Assembly (NCBI RefSeq): GCF_000741165.1
Contig: NZ_JGYN01000015.1
Location: forward strand, 1-64,000
Origin: Bifidobacterium biavatii DSM 23969
GTDB taxonomy: Bacteria > Actinomycetota > Actinomycetes > Actinomycetales > Bifidobacteriaceae
Direction: 5' to 3'
Length of the DNA stretch: 64,000 nucleotides
The notes under the pieces are model-generated. The model searched no databases, was not told the DNA's origin, and saw only the letters and a list, made by a program, of their open reading frames with translations. The translations under genes and the position numbers were made by a program. Of the stretch, positions 7,792 through 17,849 are shown piece by piece (position 1 is the stretch's first letter; each line of letters begins with the position of its first letter).

Positions 7792-9462
7792 TTACTGCGC
7801 CTCGATGGCGGTCAGGGCGATCGTGTTGATGATGTCCTGCACGAGCGCGCCGCGAGACAGGTCGTTGACCGGCTTGTTCAGACCCTGCAGCACCGGGCCG
7901 ATGGCCAGAGCGCCGGAGGAGCGCTGCACGGCCTTGTAGGCGATGTTGCCGGCGCACAAGTCGGGGAACACGAACACGTTCACATGGCCGGCCACGTCAT
8001 TGCCCTTGGCCTTGGTGGCGGCCACGCTGGGCGACCATGCGGCGTCGAACTGGATGGAGCCGACGACCGGCAGGTCGGGGGCCTTCTCCTTGACGAGACG
8101 CGTCGCCTCCTCGACCACGTCCACGTCCGGGCCCTTGCCGGAGCCGAGCGTGGAGTAGGAGAGCATGCCGACCTTCGGTTCGATGCCAAACGCGCGCGCG
8201 GTGTCGGCGGACTGCAGCGCGATTTCGGCGAGCTGCTCGGCGTCCGGGTTGAGGTTGATGGCGCAGTCGGCGAACACGGCCACATGGTCCTTGAAGCACA
8301 TGAGGAACGCGCCGGAGACGAGCTTCTGGCCGGGCTTGGTCTTGATGACCTGCAGGGCCGGGCGTACGGTGTTGGCGGTGGAGTTGATGGAACCGGAAAC
8401 GAGGCCGTCGGCGTAGCCGAGCACGACGAGCATGGTGCCGAAGTAGCTGGCGTCGGTCAGCTGCTTGCGGGCCTGCTCCTCGGTCATGCCCTTCTTGGCG
8501 CGCAGCTCGCACAGCTTGGCGACCATGGGCTTGAGCACGTTCTCGTCGTCCTTGGCCTGGAAGCGCGCCCTGTCGAGATGCTTGAGCCCGAGCTCGGCGC
8601 CGCGGGCGAGGATCGCATCCTTGTCGCCGACGATGATGAGGTTCACGATCTCGCGTTCGAGCAGGTAGTCGGCCGCCTTGATGATGCGGTCCTCCTCGCC
8701 TTCGGGCAGCACGATCGTCTTCTTGTTGGCTTTCGCACGGCCGAGCAGGCTGTACTGGAACGCGTACGAAGTGACGGGGAATTCGACGTCCGTGTCGAGC
8801 GCGCGCAGCACCTCTTCGGTGGGCACGTTCGCCTGGAACGCGGCGAGTGCGGCGTCGGCCTGGGAGGCGTCCTCGAACGGGGTCTGGGGGATGGTCCACA
8901 CGGGCAGACCGAAGTCGGCAAGCGTGTTCCTGACGGAGACGGAGTGGCGCGGCTCGCAGCCGGTCACGAAGATGCCGAGCACCTTGTTGCCGGCCTGCTC
9001 CATGCCTTCGATGGACAGCTGCACGGTTTCCTTGAGCTCGTCGGGCCAGCGGTCGATGGTGCACACGGCGAGGAACACGCCGGCCTGCAGGTCGGCGGCG
9101 ATGTTCGCGTTGAATTCGTAGGTGGTGGGGTCGTTGACGTGCGACTTGTCGGTGCCGACGATGAGCGCCGCGTCGGCGCGGGACACGTTCATCGCGTCGT
9201 TGAACGCGGCCACGATGTCGCCGCGGGCCGCGGCCTTGTCGCGGCGGACCTGGTGGATGTCGAGGCCGGTGGACAGGGCCACGCCGAGGCCGGCGTTGGA
9301 TGCGGCGAGCAGGACGGGCGTGAAGTGGTCGTGGTTGGAGACGGCGGGGCGGAACACGGCGGTCTTGTATTTGGTGGTCAGGGCCTTGAGCACGCCGTAG
9401 GCGACGACGTTGCGCCCGTTGGCTCCCTCGGGGCTGGCGATGTAGACGTTGGTAATGGTCAC
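7792..9462 (-). CDS. pta: phosphate acetyltransferase
   Basis: A 556-residue phosphotransacetylase that interconverts acetyl-phosphate and acetyl-CoA. The N-terminal half shows an AAA/DRTGG-type region (VYIASPEGANGRNVVAYG, then IVGTDKSHVNDPT). The C-terminal catalytic half includes TIVLPEGEEDRIIKAADYLL, DGLVSGSINSTANTVRPALQ and VFVFPDLCAGNIAYKAVQR. The start is a GTG at 9462 with GAGGAGA at good spacing and the protein beginning MTITNVYIAS. Upstream inverted repeats at 9488-9508 and 9560-9575 suggest regulation. ackA lies downstream on the same strand. Confidence 0.95.
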   Translation of the reverse strand: MTITNVYIASPEGANGRNVVAYGVLKALTTKYKTAVFRPAVSNHDHFTPVLLAASNAGLGVALSTGLDIHQVRRDKAAARGDIVAAFNDAMNVSRADAALIVGTDKSHVNDPTTYEFNANIAADLQAGVFLAVCTIDRWPDELKETVQLSIEGMEQAGNKVLGIFVTGCEPRHSVSVRNTLADFGLPVWTIPQTPFEDASQADAALAAFQANVPTEEVLRALDTDVEFPVTSYAFQYSLLGRAKANKKTIVLPEGEEDRIIKAADYLLEREIVNLIIVGDKDAILARGAELGLKHLDRARFQAKDDENVLKPMVAKLCELRAKKGMTEEQARKQLTDASYFGTMLVVLGYADGLVSGSINSTANTVRPALQVIKTKPGQKLVSGAFLMCFKDHVAVFADCAINLNPDAEQLAEIALQSADTARAFGIEPKVGMLSYSTLGSGKGPDVDVVEEATRLVKEKAPDLPVVGSIQFDAAWSPSVAATKAKGNDVAGHVNVFVFPDLCAGNIAYKAVQRSSGALAIGPVLQGLNKPVNDLSRGALVQDIINTIALTAIEAQ

Positions 9463-9487
9463 GATGTATCTCCTCGTTGATGGTTGC

Positions 9488-9508
9488 GTGTGACCGCTTT
9501 GTTCACAC
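9488..9508. promoter_or_regulatory. inverted repeat upstream of pta
   Basis: GTGTGA-N9-TCACAC, 26 bases before the pta GTG. Its inner part reads GTGA-N8-TTCACA, the same pattern found upstream of xfp at 13107-13124. It is a candidate operator close to the translation start. Confidence 0.45.
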
Positions 9509-9559
9509 TCATCGCCCATTGTAGTGCGAGGATATTCGACCCAACCCGAGCTCGGTGAT

Positions 9560-9575
9560 GTGACTTGCGTCACAG
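9560..9575. promoter_or_regulatory. CRP/GlxR-type site upstream of pta
   Basis: TGTGACTTGCGTCACA is an exact TGTGA-N6-TCACA, the consensus of CRP/Fnr-family regulators, centred about 105 bases upstream of the pta start on the minus strand. No regulator of that family is encoded in the window. Confidence 0.5.
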
Positions 9576-9586
9576 TGGTGCGCATG

Positions 9587-9629
9587 AGGCGGGTCGAACG
9601 GGATGCTGGCTTCCTGTCCGACCCGCCTC
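9587..9629. other. hairpin downstream of the UPF0371 gene
   Basis: An 11-bp perfect stem (GAGGCGGGTCG and complement) with a 21-base loop, lying between the UPF0371 stop and the pta promoter region. It has no T-tract on either side, so it may be a weak terminator or an RNA-stabilising structure. Confidence 0.4.
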
Positions 9630-9676
9630 TCGGCTTGTGCTTGTTGCACGCTGCCGCCGTTTACGGCGTACTTGGG

Positions 9677-11158
9677 CTACTTGTGGTAGAGGCTTACGCG
9701 CTCGTATTTTGGCTCGCAGCACACGTTGATGCCGAGTTTGCGGTAGGTCGCCTCGTCGGTCGGGGAGACGATGACCGAGAAGAACGCGTCACAGCCGCGC
9801 AGTTGCTTGAGTCCGGCGATGACTTTTGCCGCGGTCGGGTCGGATGCGCTGGTGATCGACAGCGCGATCAGCGTTTCGTCCGAGTGCAGACGTCGGTTGG
9901 TGCTGTGCAGATGTTCGGTTTTGAGTGTGCAGATCGGTTCGATGTTCGCGTCGTCGATCACCGGCAGTTCCGCGTCCACGCCGGTCACGGCCTTGAGCGC
10001 GTTCATGAGCAGCGCGCTGGCGGCTCCCATGAGCACGCCGGTTTTGCCGGTGACCACCCGTCCGTCGGGCAGCACCATCGCGCCGGCCGGTGCTCTGGTG
10101 AGTTCCTCCTTGCGCAGCGCGGCCGCTCGTGCCGGCGACAGGTTCTCGTCCACGCCGGCACGCTGCATGATCGAACGCAGACGCTCGACCTGCTCCTCGC
10201 CGGTACTGGTGCGTTTAAGCTGTTCGGCGGCCGTGAAGTAGCGCCGTACGATCTCCATCTTCGCGGCGTCGCGGCATGCGTCGTCGTCCGAGATCGCGTA
10301 ACCGGCCATATTCACGCCCATGTCGGTGGGGCTCTGATACGGGCTTTCGCCCATGATGCGTTCCATCATGGCCTTGAGCACGGGGAACGCCTCGACGTCG
10401 CGGTTGTAGTTGACGGTGGTTTCGCCGTGCGCTTCGAGATGGAACGGGTCGATGATGTTGGCGTCGTCGAGGTCGACGGTCGCTGCCTCGTACGCGATGT
10501 TGACCGGATGGTTGAGCGGCAGGTTCCAGATCGGGAACGTCTCGTATTTCGCGTAGCCGGCCTTGATGCCGCGCTGGTGCTCGTGATAGAGCTGCGACAG
10601 GCAGGTGGCGAGCTTGCCCGAGCCGGGGCCGGGCGCGGTGACGACGACGAGTGGACGGCTGGTTTCGACGTAGTCGTTGCGGCCGTATCCGTCGTCGGAG
10701 ACGATGCGTTCGATGTCGTGCGGATAGCCGGGGATCGGATAGTGCAGATAGCAGGTGACGCCGAGCTGGGCGAGACGGCGGCGGTAGACGTCGGCGGCCG
10801 GCTGTCCCGCGTACTGCGTGAGCACGACGGAGCCGACGTGGAATCCGCGCGAGCGGAACACGTCGATCAGACGCAGCACGTCCTCATCGTACGTGATGCC
10901 GAGATCGCCGCGCATCTTCGCTTTTTCGATGTGGTTCGCGTTGATCGCGATGACGATTTCCACGTCCTGCCTCATGCTTTCGAGCATGCGGAACTTGGTG
11001 TCGGGCTGGAATCCGGGCAGTACGCGCGACGCATGATAGTCGTCGAACAACTTGCCGCCGAATTCGAGATACAGCTTGCCGCCGAACTGCGCGATGCGCT
11101 TCCTGATGTTGTCGGCCTGCAGCGCGATGTACTTGTCGTTGTCGAATCCCTGTCGCAT
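9677..11158 (-). CDS. UPF0371/DUF1846 family protein
   Basis: A 493-residue cytoplasmic protein of the DUF1846 (UPF0371) family, usually about 495 residues and without an assigned reaction. Family-typical segments are the N-terminal GFDNDKYIALQADNIRKRI, the GKLYLEFGGKLFDDYHASRV region, and VVVTAPGPGSGKLATCLSQL, which looks like a nucleotide-binding P-loop. The ATG at 11158 has AAAGGA about ten bases upstream; the open frame reaches further but through the guaA terminator. It follows guaA on the same strand, separated by that terminator, so it is probably transcribed on its own. Confidence 0.9.
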   Translation of the reverse strand: MRQGFDNDKYIALQADNIRKRIAQFGGKLYLEFGGKLFDDYHASRVLPGFQPDTKFRMLESMRQDVEIVIAINANHIEKAKMRGDLGITYDEDVLRLIDVFRSRGFHVGSVVLTQYAGQPAADVYRRRLAQLGVTCYLHYPIPGYPHDIERIVSDDGYGRNDYVETSRPLVVVTAPGPGSGKLATCLSQLYHEHQRGIKAGYAKYETFPIWNLPLNHPVNIAYEAATVDLDDANIIDPFHLEAHGETTVNYNRDVEAFPVLKAMMERIMGESPYQSPTDMGVNMAGYAISDDDACRDAAKMEIVRRYFTAAEQLKRTSTGEEQVERLRSIMQRAGVDENLSPARAAALRKEELTRAPAGAMVLPDGRVVTGKTGVLMGAASALLMNALKAVTGVDAELPVIDDANIEPICTLKTEHLHSTNRRLHSDETLIALSITSASDPTAAKVIAGLKQLRGCDAFFSVIVSPTDEATYRKLGINVCCEPKYERVSLYHK

Positions 11159-11234
11159 GGGCGCCCATCCTTTTCGAACGTCGTCGTAAACGCAAGGATT
11201 ATACCGGAAAACCAATCCCGCCGCGACATGCAAA

Positions 11235-11267
11235 AGCGGGTCGGAACCACGAGGATTCCGACCCGCT
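11235..11267 (-). terminator. guaA terminator
   Basis: A 12-bp stem, AGCGGGTCGGAA with its complement, followed on the minus strand by TTTT, about 45 bases past the guaA stop. It is a good intrinsic terminator. Confidence 0.85.
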
Positions 11268-11310
11268 ATATATTCCATCAGCCGATCCGACGATCAACTT
11301 CTGAAGAATT

Positions 11311-12873
<1,563 letters not shown>

Positions 12874-12997
12874 GAATTCTCCCTTATATGCAATTGGGTG
12901 TTCCGGACGATTAACAGATCCATTGTGGCGGCGCAAGGCGACATTGGAGGCGTGTTGTCGTGCCGGGCCTCGGGCGGAGGAAAAGTAACATTCCGTT

Positions 12998-13045
12998 ACG
13001 TTCGTTTTAACAACACGCCGCGTTCCTTTGACGGGAAACGAACGT
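12998..13045. promoter_or_regulatory. 10-bp inverted repeat upstream of xfp
   Basis: ACGTTCGTTT at 12998-13007 and its exact complement AAACGAACGT at 13036-13045 flank a 28-base loop. It overlaps GTAAC-N5-GTTAC at 12985-12999. It may be an operator or a structured leader for either divergent gene. Confidence 0.4.
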
Positions 13046-13106
13046 GGCCTATATGCTTAAAACGTTGATTCGGCGCGGAAAATGGCCGTTTTCAGGTAAC
13101 GTTTTG

Positions 13107-13124
13107 GTGAATTGCGTGTTCACA
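13107..13124. promoter_or_regulatory. GTGA-N8-TTCACA motif upstream of xfp
   Basis: This motif lies about 205-222 bases upstream of the xfp ATG and matches the half-sites and spacing of the repeat at 9490-9507 before pta. With flanks it reads TTTTGGTGAA ... TTCACAAAA, an imperfect palindrome. Confidence 0.4.
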
Positions 13125-13328
13125 AAATCCCCATCGAAAGCAAACAAAACATTAGATTTTCATAACATTTTCGAACACACACGCAAAAAATCGGTCAAAA
13201 GTCGGGCATCAATCGTATGATGCCAAGTGATTGGGATTGAGCACGGCTGAATCGCAAGGCTCGGCACGGCCCATGACCTACCGATAATAACCAATCGCAC
13301 AACACAGTGCAGGAGTACAGGAGTACAT

Positions 13329-15806
13329 ATGACGAGTCCTGTTATTGGCACCCCTTGGAAGAAGCTCAACGCTCCGGTTTCCGAGGAATCCCTCGAAGGC
13401 GTTGACAAGTACTGGCGTGCAGCCAACTACCTTTCCATCGGCCAGATCTATCTGCGTTCGAACCCGCTGATGAAGGCGCCGTTCACCCGCGAAGACGTCA
13501 AGCACCGTCTGGTCGGCCACTGGGGCACCACCCCGGGCCTGAACTTCCTCATCGGCCACATCAACCGCTTCATCGCTGATCACTCCCAGAACACCGTGAT
13601 CATCATGGGCCCGGGCCATGGCGGCCCGGCCGGTACCTCCCAGTCCTACCTGGACGGCACCTACACCGAGACCTTCCCGAAGATCACCAAGGACGAAGCT
13701 GGCCTGCAGAAGTTCTTCCGTCAGTTCTCCTACCCGGGCGGCATCCCGTCCCACTTCGCTCCGGAGACCCCGGGCTCCATCCATGAGGGTGGCGAGCTGG
13801 GCTACGCCCTGTCCCACGCCTACGGCGCGATCATGAACAACCCGAGCCTGTTCGTCCCGGCCATCGTCGGCGACGGCGAGGCTGAGACCGGCCCGCTGGC
13901 CACCGGCTGGCAGTCCAACAAGCTCGTCAACCCGCGCACCGACGGTATCGTGCTGCCGATCCTGCACCTCAACGGCTACAAGATCGCCAACCCGACCATC
14001 CTGTCCCGCATCTCCGACGAAGAGCTCCACGAGTTCTTCCATGGCATGGGCTACGAGCCGTACGAGTTCGTCGCCGGCTTCGACGATGAGGACCACATGT
14101 CCATCCACCGTCGCTTCGCCGAGCTGTTCGAGAACGTCTGGGACGAGATCTGCGACATCAAGGCCGCCGCTCAGACCGACGACGTGCATCGTCCGTTCTA
14201 CCCGATGATCATCTTCCGCACCCCGAAGGGCTGGACCTGCCCGAAGTTCATCGACGGCAAGAAGACCGAGGGCTCCTGGCGTTCGCACCAGGTTCCGCTG
14301 GCTTCCGCCCGCGACACCGAGGCCCACTTCGAGGTCCTCAAGAACTGGCTCGAGTCCTACAAGCCGGAGGAGCTGTTCGACGAGAAGGGCGCCATCCGTC
14401 CGGAAGTCACCGCCTTCATGCCGAAGGGCGAGCTGCGCATCGGCGCCAACCCGAACGCCAACGGCGGCCTGATCCGCGAGGACCTCAAGCTCCCGAAGCT
14501 CGAGGACTACGAGGTCAAGGAAGTCCAGGAGTACGGCCACGGCTGGGGCCAGCTCGAGGCCACCCGTCGTCTGGGCGTCTACACCCGCGACATCATCAAG
14601 CTGAACCCGGATTCGTTCCGTATCTTCGGACCGGACGAGACCGCGTCCAACCGTCTGCAGGCTGCGTACGACGTCACCAACAAGCAGTGGGACGCCGGCT
14701 ACCTGTCCGAGCAGGTCGATGAGCACATGGCCGTCACCGGTCAGGTCACCGAGCAGCTCTCCGAGCACCAGATGGAAGGCTTCCTCGAGGCCTACCTGCT
14801 CACCGGCCGTCACGGCATCTGGAGCTCCTACGAGTCCTTCGTGCACGTGATCGACTCCATGCTCAACCAGCACGCGAAGTGGCTGGAGGCCACCGTCCGT
14901 GAGATCCCGTGGCGCAAGCCGATCTCCTCGATGAACCTCCTGGTCTCCTCGCACGTGTGGCGTCAGGATCACAACGGCTTCTCGCACCAGGATCCGGGCG
15001 TGACCTCCGTCCTGCTGAACAAGTGCTTCAACAACGACCACGTCATCGGCATCTACTTCCCGGTTGATTCCAACATGCTGCTGGCCGTCGCCGAGAAGTG
15101 CTACAAGTCCACCAACAAGATCAACGCGATCATCGCCGGCAAGCAGCCGGCCGCCACCTGGCTGACCCTCGACGAGGCCCGTGCCGAGCTCGAGAAGGGT
15201 GCCGCCGAGTGGAAGTGGGCTTCCAACGTCGAGTCCAACGACGAGGCCGACATCGTTCTGGCCGCCGCCGGTGACGTCCCGCAGCAGGAGCTCATGGCCG
15301 CCGCCGACAAGCTGGCCGCCCTGGGCATCAAGTTCAAGGTCGTCAACGTCGTGGATCTGCTCGCTCTGCAGTCCGCCAAGGAGAACGACGAGGCCCTGTC
15401 CGACGAGGAGTTCGCCGAGATCTTCACCGCCGACAAGCCGGTCCTCTTCGCGTACCACTCCTACGCCCGCGACGTGCGTGGCCTGATCTACGATCGCCCG
15501 AACCACGACAACTTCAACGTCCACGGCTACGAGGAGCAGGGCTCCACCACCACCCCGTACGACATGGTCCGCGTGAACAACATCGACCGCTATGAGCTGA
15601 CCGCTGAGGCCCTGCGCATGGTTGACGCCGAGAAGTTCGCCGACAAGATCAACGAGCTCGAGGCCTTCCGTCAGGAAGCCTTCCAGTTCGCGGTCGACAA
15701 CGGCTACGATCACCCGGACTACACCGACTGGGTGTACTCCGGCGTGAAGACCGACGTTCAGGGTGCCGTCACCGCCACCGCCGCCACCGCTGGCGACAAC
15801 GAGTGA
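13329..15806 (+). CDS. xfp: xylulose-5-phosphate/fructose-6-phosphate phosphoketolase
   Basis: The 825-residue thiamine-diphosphate enzyme that defines bifidobacterial sugar metabolism. It cleaves fructose-6-P or xylulose-5-P with phosphate to give acetyl-phosphate. Seen: the phosphoketolase signature [18 protein letters not shown], the ThDP motif starting [34 protein letters not shown] and the C-terminal [20 protein letters not shown]. Codon use is strongly restricted (almost only C/G-ending preferred codons), as expected for a very highly expressed gene. The ATG is preceded by a tandem copy of AGGAGTAC at 13311-13326, giving two overlapping ribosome binding sites. A strong terminator follows. 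Confidence 0.99.
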   Translation: MTSPVIGTPWKKLNAPVSEESLEGVDKYWRAANYLSIGQIYLRSNPLMKAPFTREDVKHRLVGHWGTTPGLNFLIGHINRFIADHSQNTVIIMGPGHGGPAGTSQSYLDGTYTETFPKITKDEAGLQKFFRQFSYPGGIPSHFAPETPGSIHEGGELGYALSHAYGAIMNNPSLFVPAIVGDGEAETGPLATGWQSNKLVNPRTDGIVLPILHLNGYKIANPTILSRISDEELHEFFHGMGYEPYEFVAGFDDEDHMSIHRRFAELFENVWDEICDIKAAAQTDDVHRPFYPMIIFRTPKGWTCPKFIDGKKTEGSWRSHQVPLASARDTEAHFEVLKNWLESYKPEELFDEKGAIRPEVTAFMPKGELRIGANPNANGGLIREDLKLPKLEDYEVKEVQEYGHGWGQLEATRRLGVYTRDIIKLNPDSFRIFGPDETASNRLQAAYDVTNKQWDAGYLSEQVDEHMAVTGQVTEQLSEHQMEGFLEAYLLTGRHGIWSSYESFVHVIDSMLNQHAKWLEATVREIPWRKPISSMNLLVSSHVWRQDHNGFSHQDPGVTSVLLNKCFNNDHVIGIYFPVDSNMLLAVAEKCYKSTNKINAIIAGKQPAATWLTLDEARAELEKGAAEWKWASNVESNDEADIVLAAAGDVPQQELMAAADKLAALGIKFKVVNVVDLLALQSAKENDEALSDEEFAEIFTADKPVLFAYHSYARDVRGLIYDRPNHDNFNVHGYEEQGSTTTPYDMVRVNNIDRYELTAEALRMVDAEKFADKINELEAFRQEAFQFAVDNGYDHPDYTDWVYSGVKTDVQGAVTATAATAGDNE

Positions 15807-15840
15807 CATTAGCCTGATCGCTAGGTCATAACGGCAGAAA

Positions 15841-15875
15841 ATGCTCCCCGAGGAGAAATCCTCGGGGAGCATTTT
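15841..15875 (+). terminator. xfp terminator
   Basis: A 14-bp perfect stem, ATGCTCCCCGAGGA with its complement around GAAA, ending in TTTT. It lies 35 bases after the xfp stop. Confidence 0.95.
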
Positions 15876-15958
15876 GCATATCGGCGCATATGTCACGGGA
15901 TGGAACGCCGCCGCGTTTGCGGCAGGGAGTAGAGCGCAACACGACACGGCATGAAAAC

Positions 15959-15972
15959 TACGTAGCTACGTA
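15959..15972. promoter_or_regulatory. 14-bp palindrome upstream of the PiT gene
   Basis: TACGTAGCTACGTA is a perfect palindrome 57 bases before the GTG start of the phosphate transporter gene. It is a candidate operator. It does not look like two PHO-box direct repeats. Confidence 0.4.
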
Positions 15973-16029
15973 TCGTATACAATCGGAATGTTTGTAGTCT
16001 GCCCTCGAAGAAGAAGGAACTGATCCCCC

Positions 16030-17082
16030 GTGGATGTGTCCCTGTCCTATTTCATCCAACAGGTACTTTCCAATCCCGCATTACTCGTCACAACGTTGCT
16101 GACACTCGGCGTCATCTTCGTGAACGGATGGACCGACGCGCCCAACGCCATCGCCACCTGCGTGACCACGCGGTGCATGCGCGTGCGGTCGGCTGTCATC
16201 ATGGCTGCGGTGCTCAATTTCCTCGGCGTGTTCATCATGACGCAGCTCAACGCGTCGGTCGCTTCCACCATCTCCAATATGGTCGACTTCGGCGGCGACA
16301 CGCACGCGGCCCTCATTGCCCTGTGCGCGGCGTTGTTCTCCATCGTCATCTACAGTGTCGGCGCATCCATGCTCGGCATTCCCACGTCGGAAAGCCACAG
16401 CCTCATCGCCGGCCTGTCCGGTGCGGCTATCGCCATTCAGGGCGGCATGGGCGGCATCAACATGGGCGAATGGGTCAAAGTGCTCTACGGTCTCGTGGCC
16501 AGTTTGCTCATCGGATTCGGCATGGGCTGGATCGTGTGCAAGGCCGTCACGCTCATCTGCGCAAGCCTGGACCGCCGCCGCACCAACGGGTTCTTCACCT
16601 ACGCGCAGATCGTCGGAGCCGCCGCCATGAGCTTCATGCACGGCGCGCAGGACGGGCAGAAATTCATCGGCGTGCTCTTCCTCGGCATGGCGTTTTGCAA
16701 CGGACAGTCCAGCGTCGCGGGCGTCGTGATCCCCGTGTGGCTCATGATTCTGTGCAGCACCATCATGGGCGTCGGCACGTCCGTCGGCGGCGAGAAGATC
16801 ATCAAATCCGTCGGACAGGATATGGTCCGACTCGAAAAATACCAAGGTTTCTCCGCCGACCTGTCGAGCGCGCTGTGTCTGCTGCTCATGACCGTGCTCG
16901 GCATTCCCGTCTCCACCACGCACACCAAAACCAGCGCCATCATGGGCGTCGGCGCTGTGCGGCGCCTCTCGGCCATCAATTTCGGCGTGGTGCGCGACAT
17001 GATGCTCACCTGGGTGTTCACATTCCCCGGTTGCGGCATCATCAGCTTCATCATGGCCAAACTGTTCATGTTCGTGTTTTGA
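16030..17082 (+). CDS. PiT family inorganic phosphate transporter
   Basis: A 350-residue multi-pass membrane protein (about ten hydrophobic segments) of the low-affinity phosphate/cation symporter family PiT. Both halves carry the family repeat: FVNGWTDAPNAIATCVTTR near the N-terminus and SFMHGAQDGQKFIGVLFLG in the second half. STSESHSL-type (IPTSESHSLIAG) and PVSTTHTKTSAIMG are the paired substrate motifs. It starts at GTG 16030 with AAGGA 11 bases upstream. The DUF47 gene 38 bases downstream is the usual PiT partner. Confidence 0.93.
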   Translation: MDVSLSYFIQQVLSNPALLVTTLLTLGVIFVNGWTDAPNAIATCVTTRCMRVRSAVIMAAVLNFLGVFIMTQLNASVASTISNMVDFGGDTHAALIALCAALFSIVIYSVGASMLGIPTSESHSLIAGLSGAAIAIQGGMGGINMGEWVKVLYGLVASLLIGFGMGWIVCKAVTLICASLDRRRTNGFFTYAQIVGAAAMSFMHGAQDGQKFIGVLFLGMAFCNGQSSVAGVVIPVWLMILCSTIMGVGTSVGGEKIIKSVGQDMVRLEKYQGFSADLSSALCLLLMTVLGIPVSTTHTKTSAIMGVGAVRRLSAINFGVVRDMMLTWVFTFPGCGIISFIMAKLFMFVF

Positions 17083-17120
17083 CCGGACGCCGACCGGTAC
17101 CGTTTGAGGAGGAAACCCCA

Positions 17121-17744
17121 ATGGCAAGGAAAAACGATTCGTTCTATTTCGACGGCTTTAAGACCAGCGCCGCATGCGCCTGCAAGGCCGCGCACCTGCT
17201 GTCGGACGTGATGCACGACTATGATCCGGCGAAACTGCGCGAGCATATGGAAGCCATGCACGCGATCGAACAGTCGGCTGACGACGTGCGCCACCAGATG
17301 CTGGACGAGCTGGTGACCGCGTTCATCACCCCGTTCGACCGTGAGGACATCGCCGAGCTGAGCCACATTCTCGACAACGTCACCGACAGCATCGAAGGCG
17401 TGCTCGACCGCCTGTACTATGACAACGTGACCGTGATGCGCGAGGACGCGCTCGACATGGCCGACATGGTGGTGCGTGCTTGCGAGCGAATCGCGCAGCT
17501 CGTCGCCGAACTGCCGCAGTTCAAGCGGTCCAAGACGCTGCGCGAGCTGGTGTTCGACGTCAACACCATCGAAACCGACGCCGACCACGTGTTCATCGAG
17601 GCGATGCGCACACTGCACACCACGTGCGACGATCCGATGCAGGTGTTCGCATGGCACGACGTGTACCGTCACCTCGAGCAGTGCGCCGACGACTGCGAGC
17701 ACGTCGCCGACACGGTCGACAGCATCGTCATGAAGAACAGCTGA
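17121..17744 (+). CDS. DUF47 family protein (PhoU-like PiT partner)
   Basis: A 207-residue, all-helical cytoplasmic protein of the DUF47/Pit-accessory family, related to PhoU. It begins KNDSFYFDGFKTSAACACKA and contains LVTAFITPFDREDIAELSHI and the terminal DVYRHLEQCADDCEHVADTV, the acidic metal-binding pattern of PhoU-like proteins. The ATG at 17121 follows GAGGAGGAAA. It is very probably co-transcribed with the PiT gene and modulates its transport activity; that role is inferred from the gene pair. Confidence 0.92.
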   Translation: MARKNDSFYFDGFKTSAACACKAAHLLSDVMHDYDPAKLREHMEAMHAIEQSADDVRHQMLDELVTAFITPFDREDIAELSHILDNVTDSIEGVLDRLYYDNVTVMREDALDMADMVVRACERIAQLVAELPQFKRSKTLRELVFDVNTIETDADHVFIEAMRTLHTTCDDPMQVFAWHDVYRHLEQCADDCEHVADTVDSIVMKNS

Positions 17745-17849
17745 CGGGGGAGGCAAGCCGCCGCCCCGGCGTTACCGGACCGACACCACTCGATGAACAG
17801 TAGGCCAATTGCCTTCGGCTGAGCGGAGACGTCCCCTATCGTCGTAATC

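Larger units (their letters stand above)
12874..13328. promoter_or_regulatory. guaA-xfp divergent control region
   Basis: 455 bases without a gene and more AT-rich than the surroundings, especially 13120-13190. It must hold promoters for guaA (minus) and the highly expressed xfp (plus). Three inverted repeats are visible: GTAAC-N5-GTTAC (12985-12999), ACGTTCGTTT with its complement 28 bases on (12998-13045), and GTGA-N8-TTCACA (13107-13124). I cannot assign -35/-10 boxes with confidence. Confidence 0.6.

Noticed and set aside
13278-15947. An 889-residue open frame on the minus strand opposite xfp
   Set aside because: It mirrors the strong codon bias of xfp, overlaps its terminator, and has no recognisable domain. 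It is an artefact of GC-rich coding DNA.
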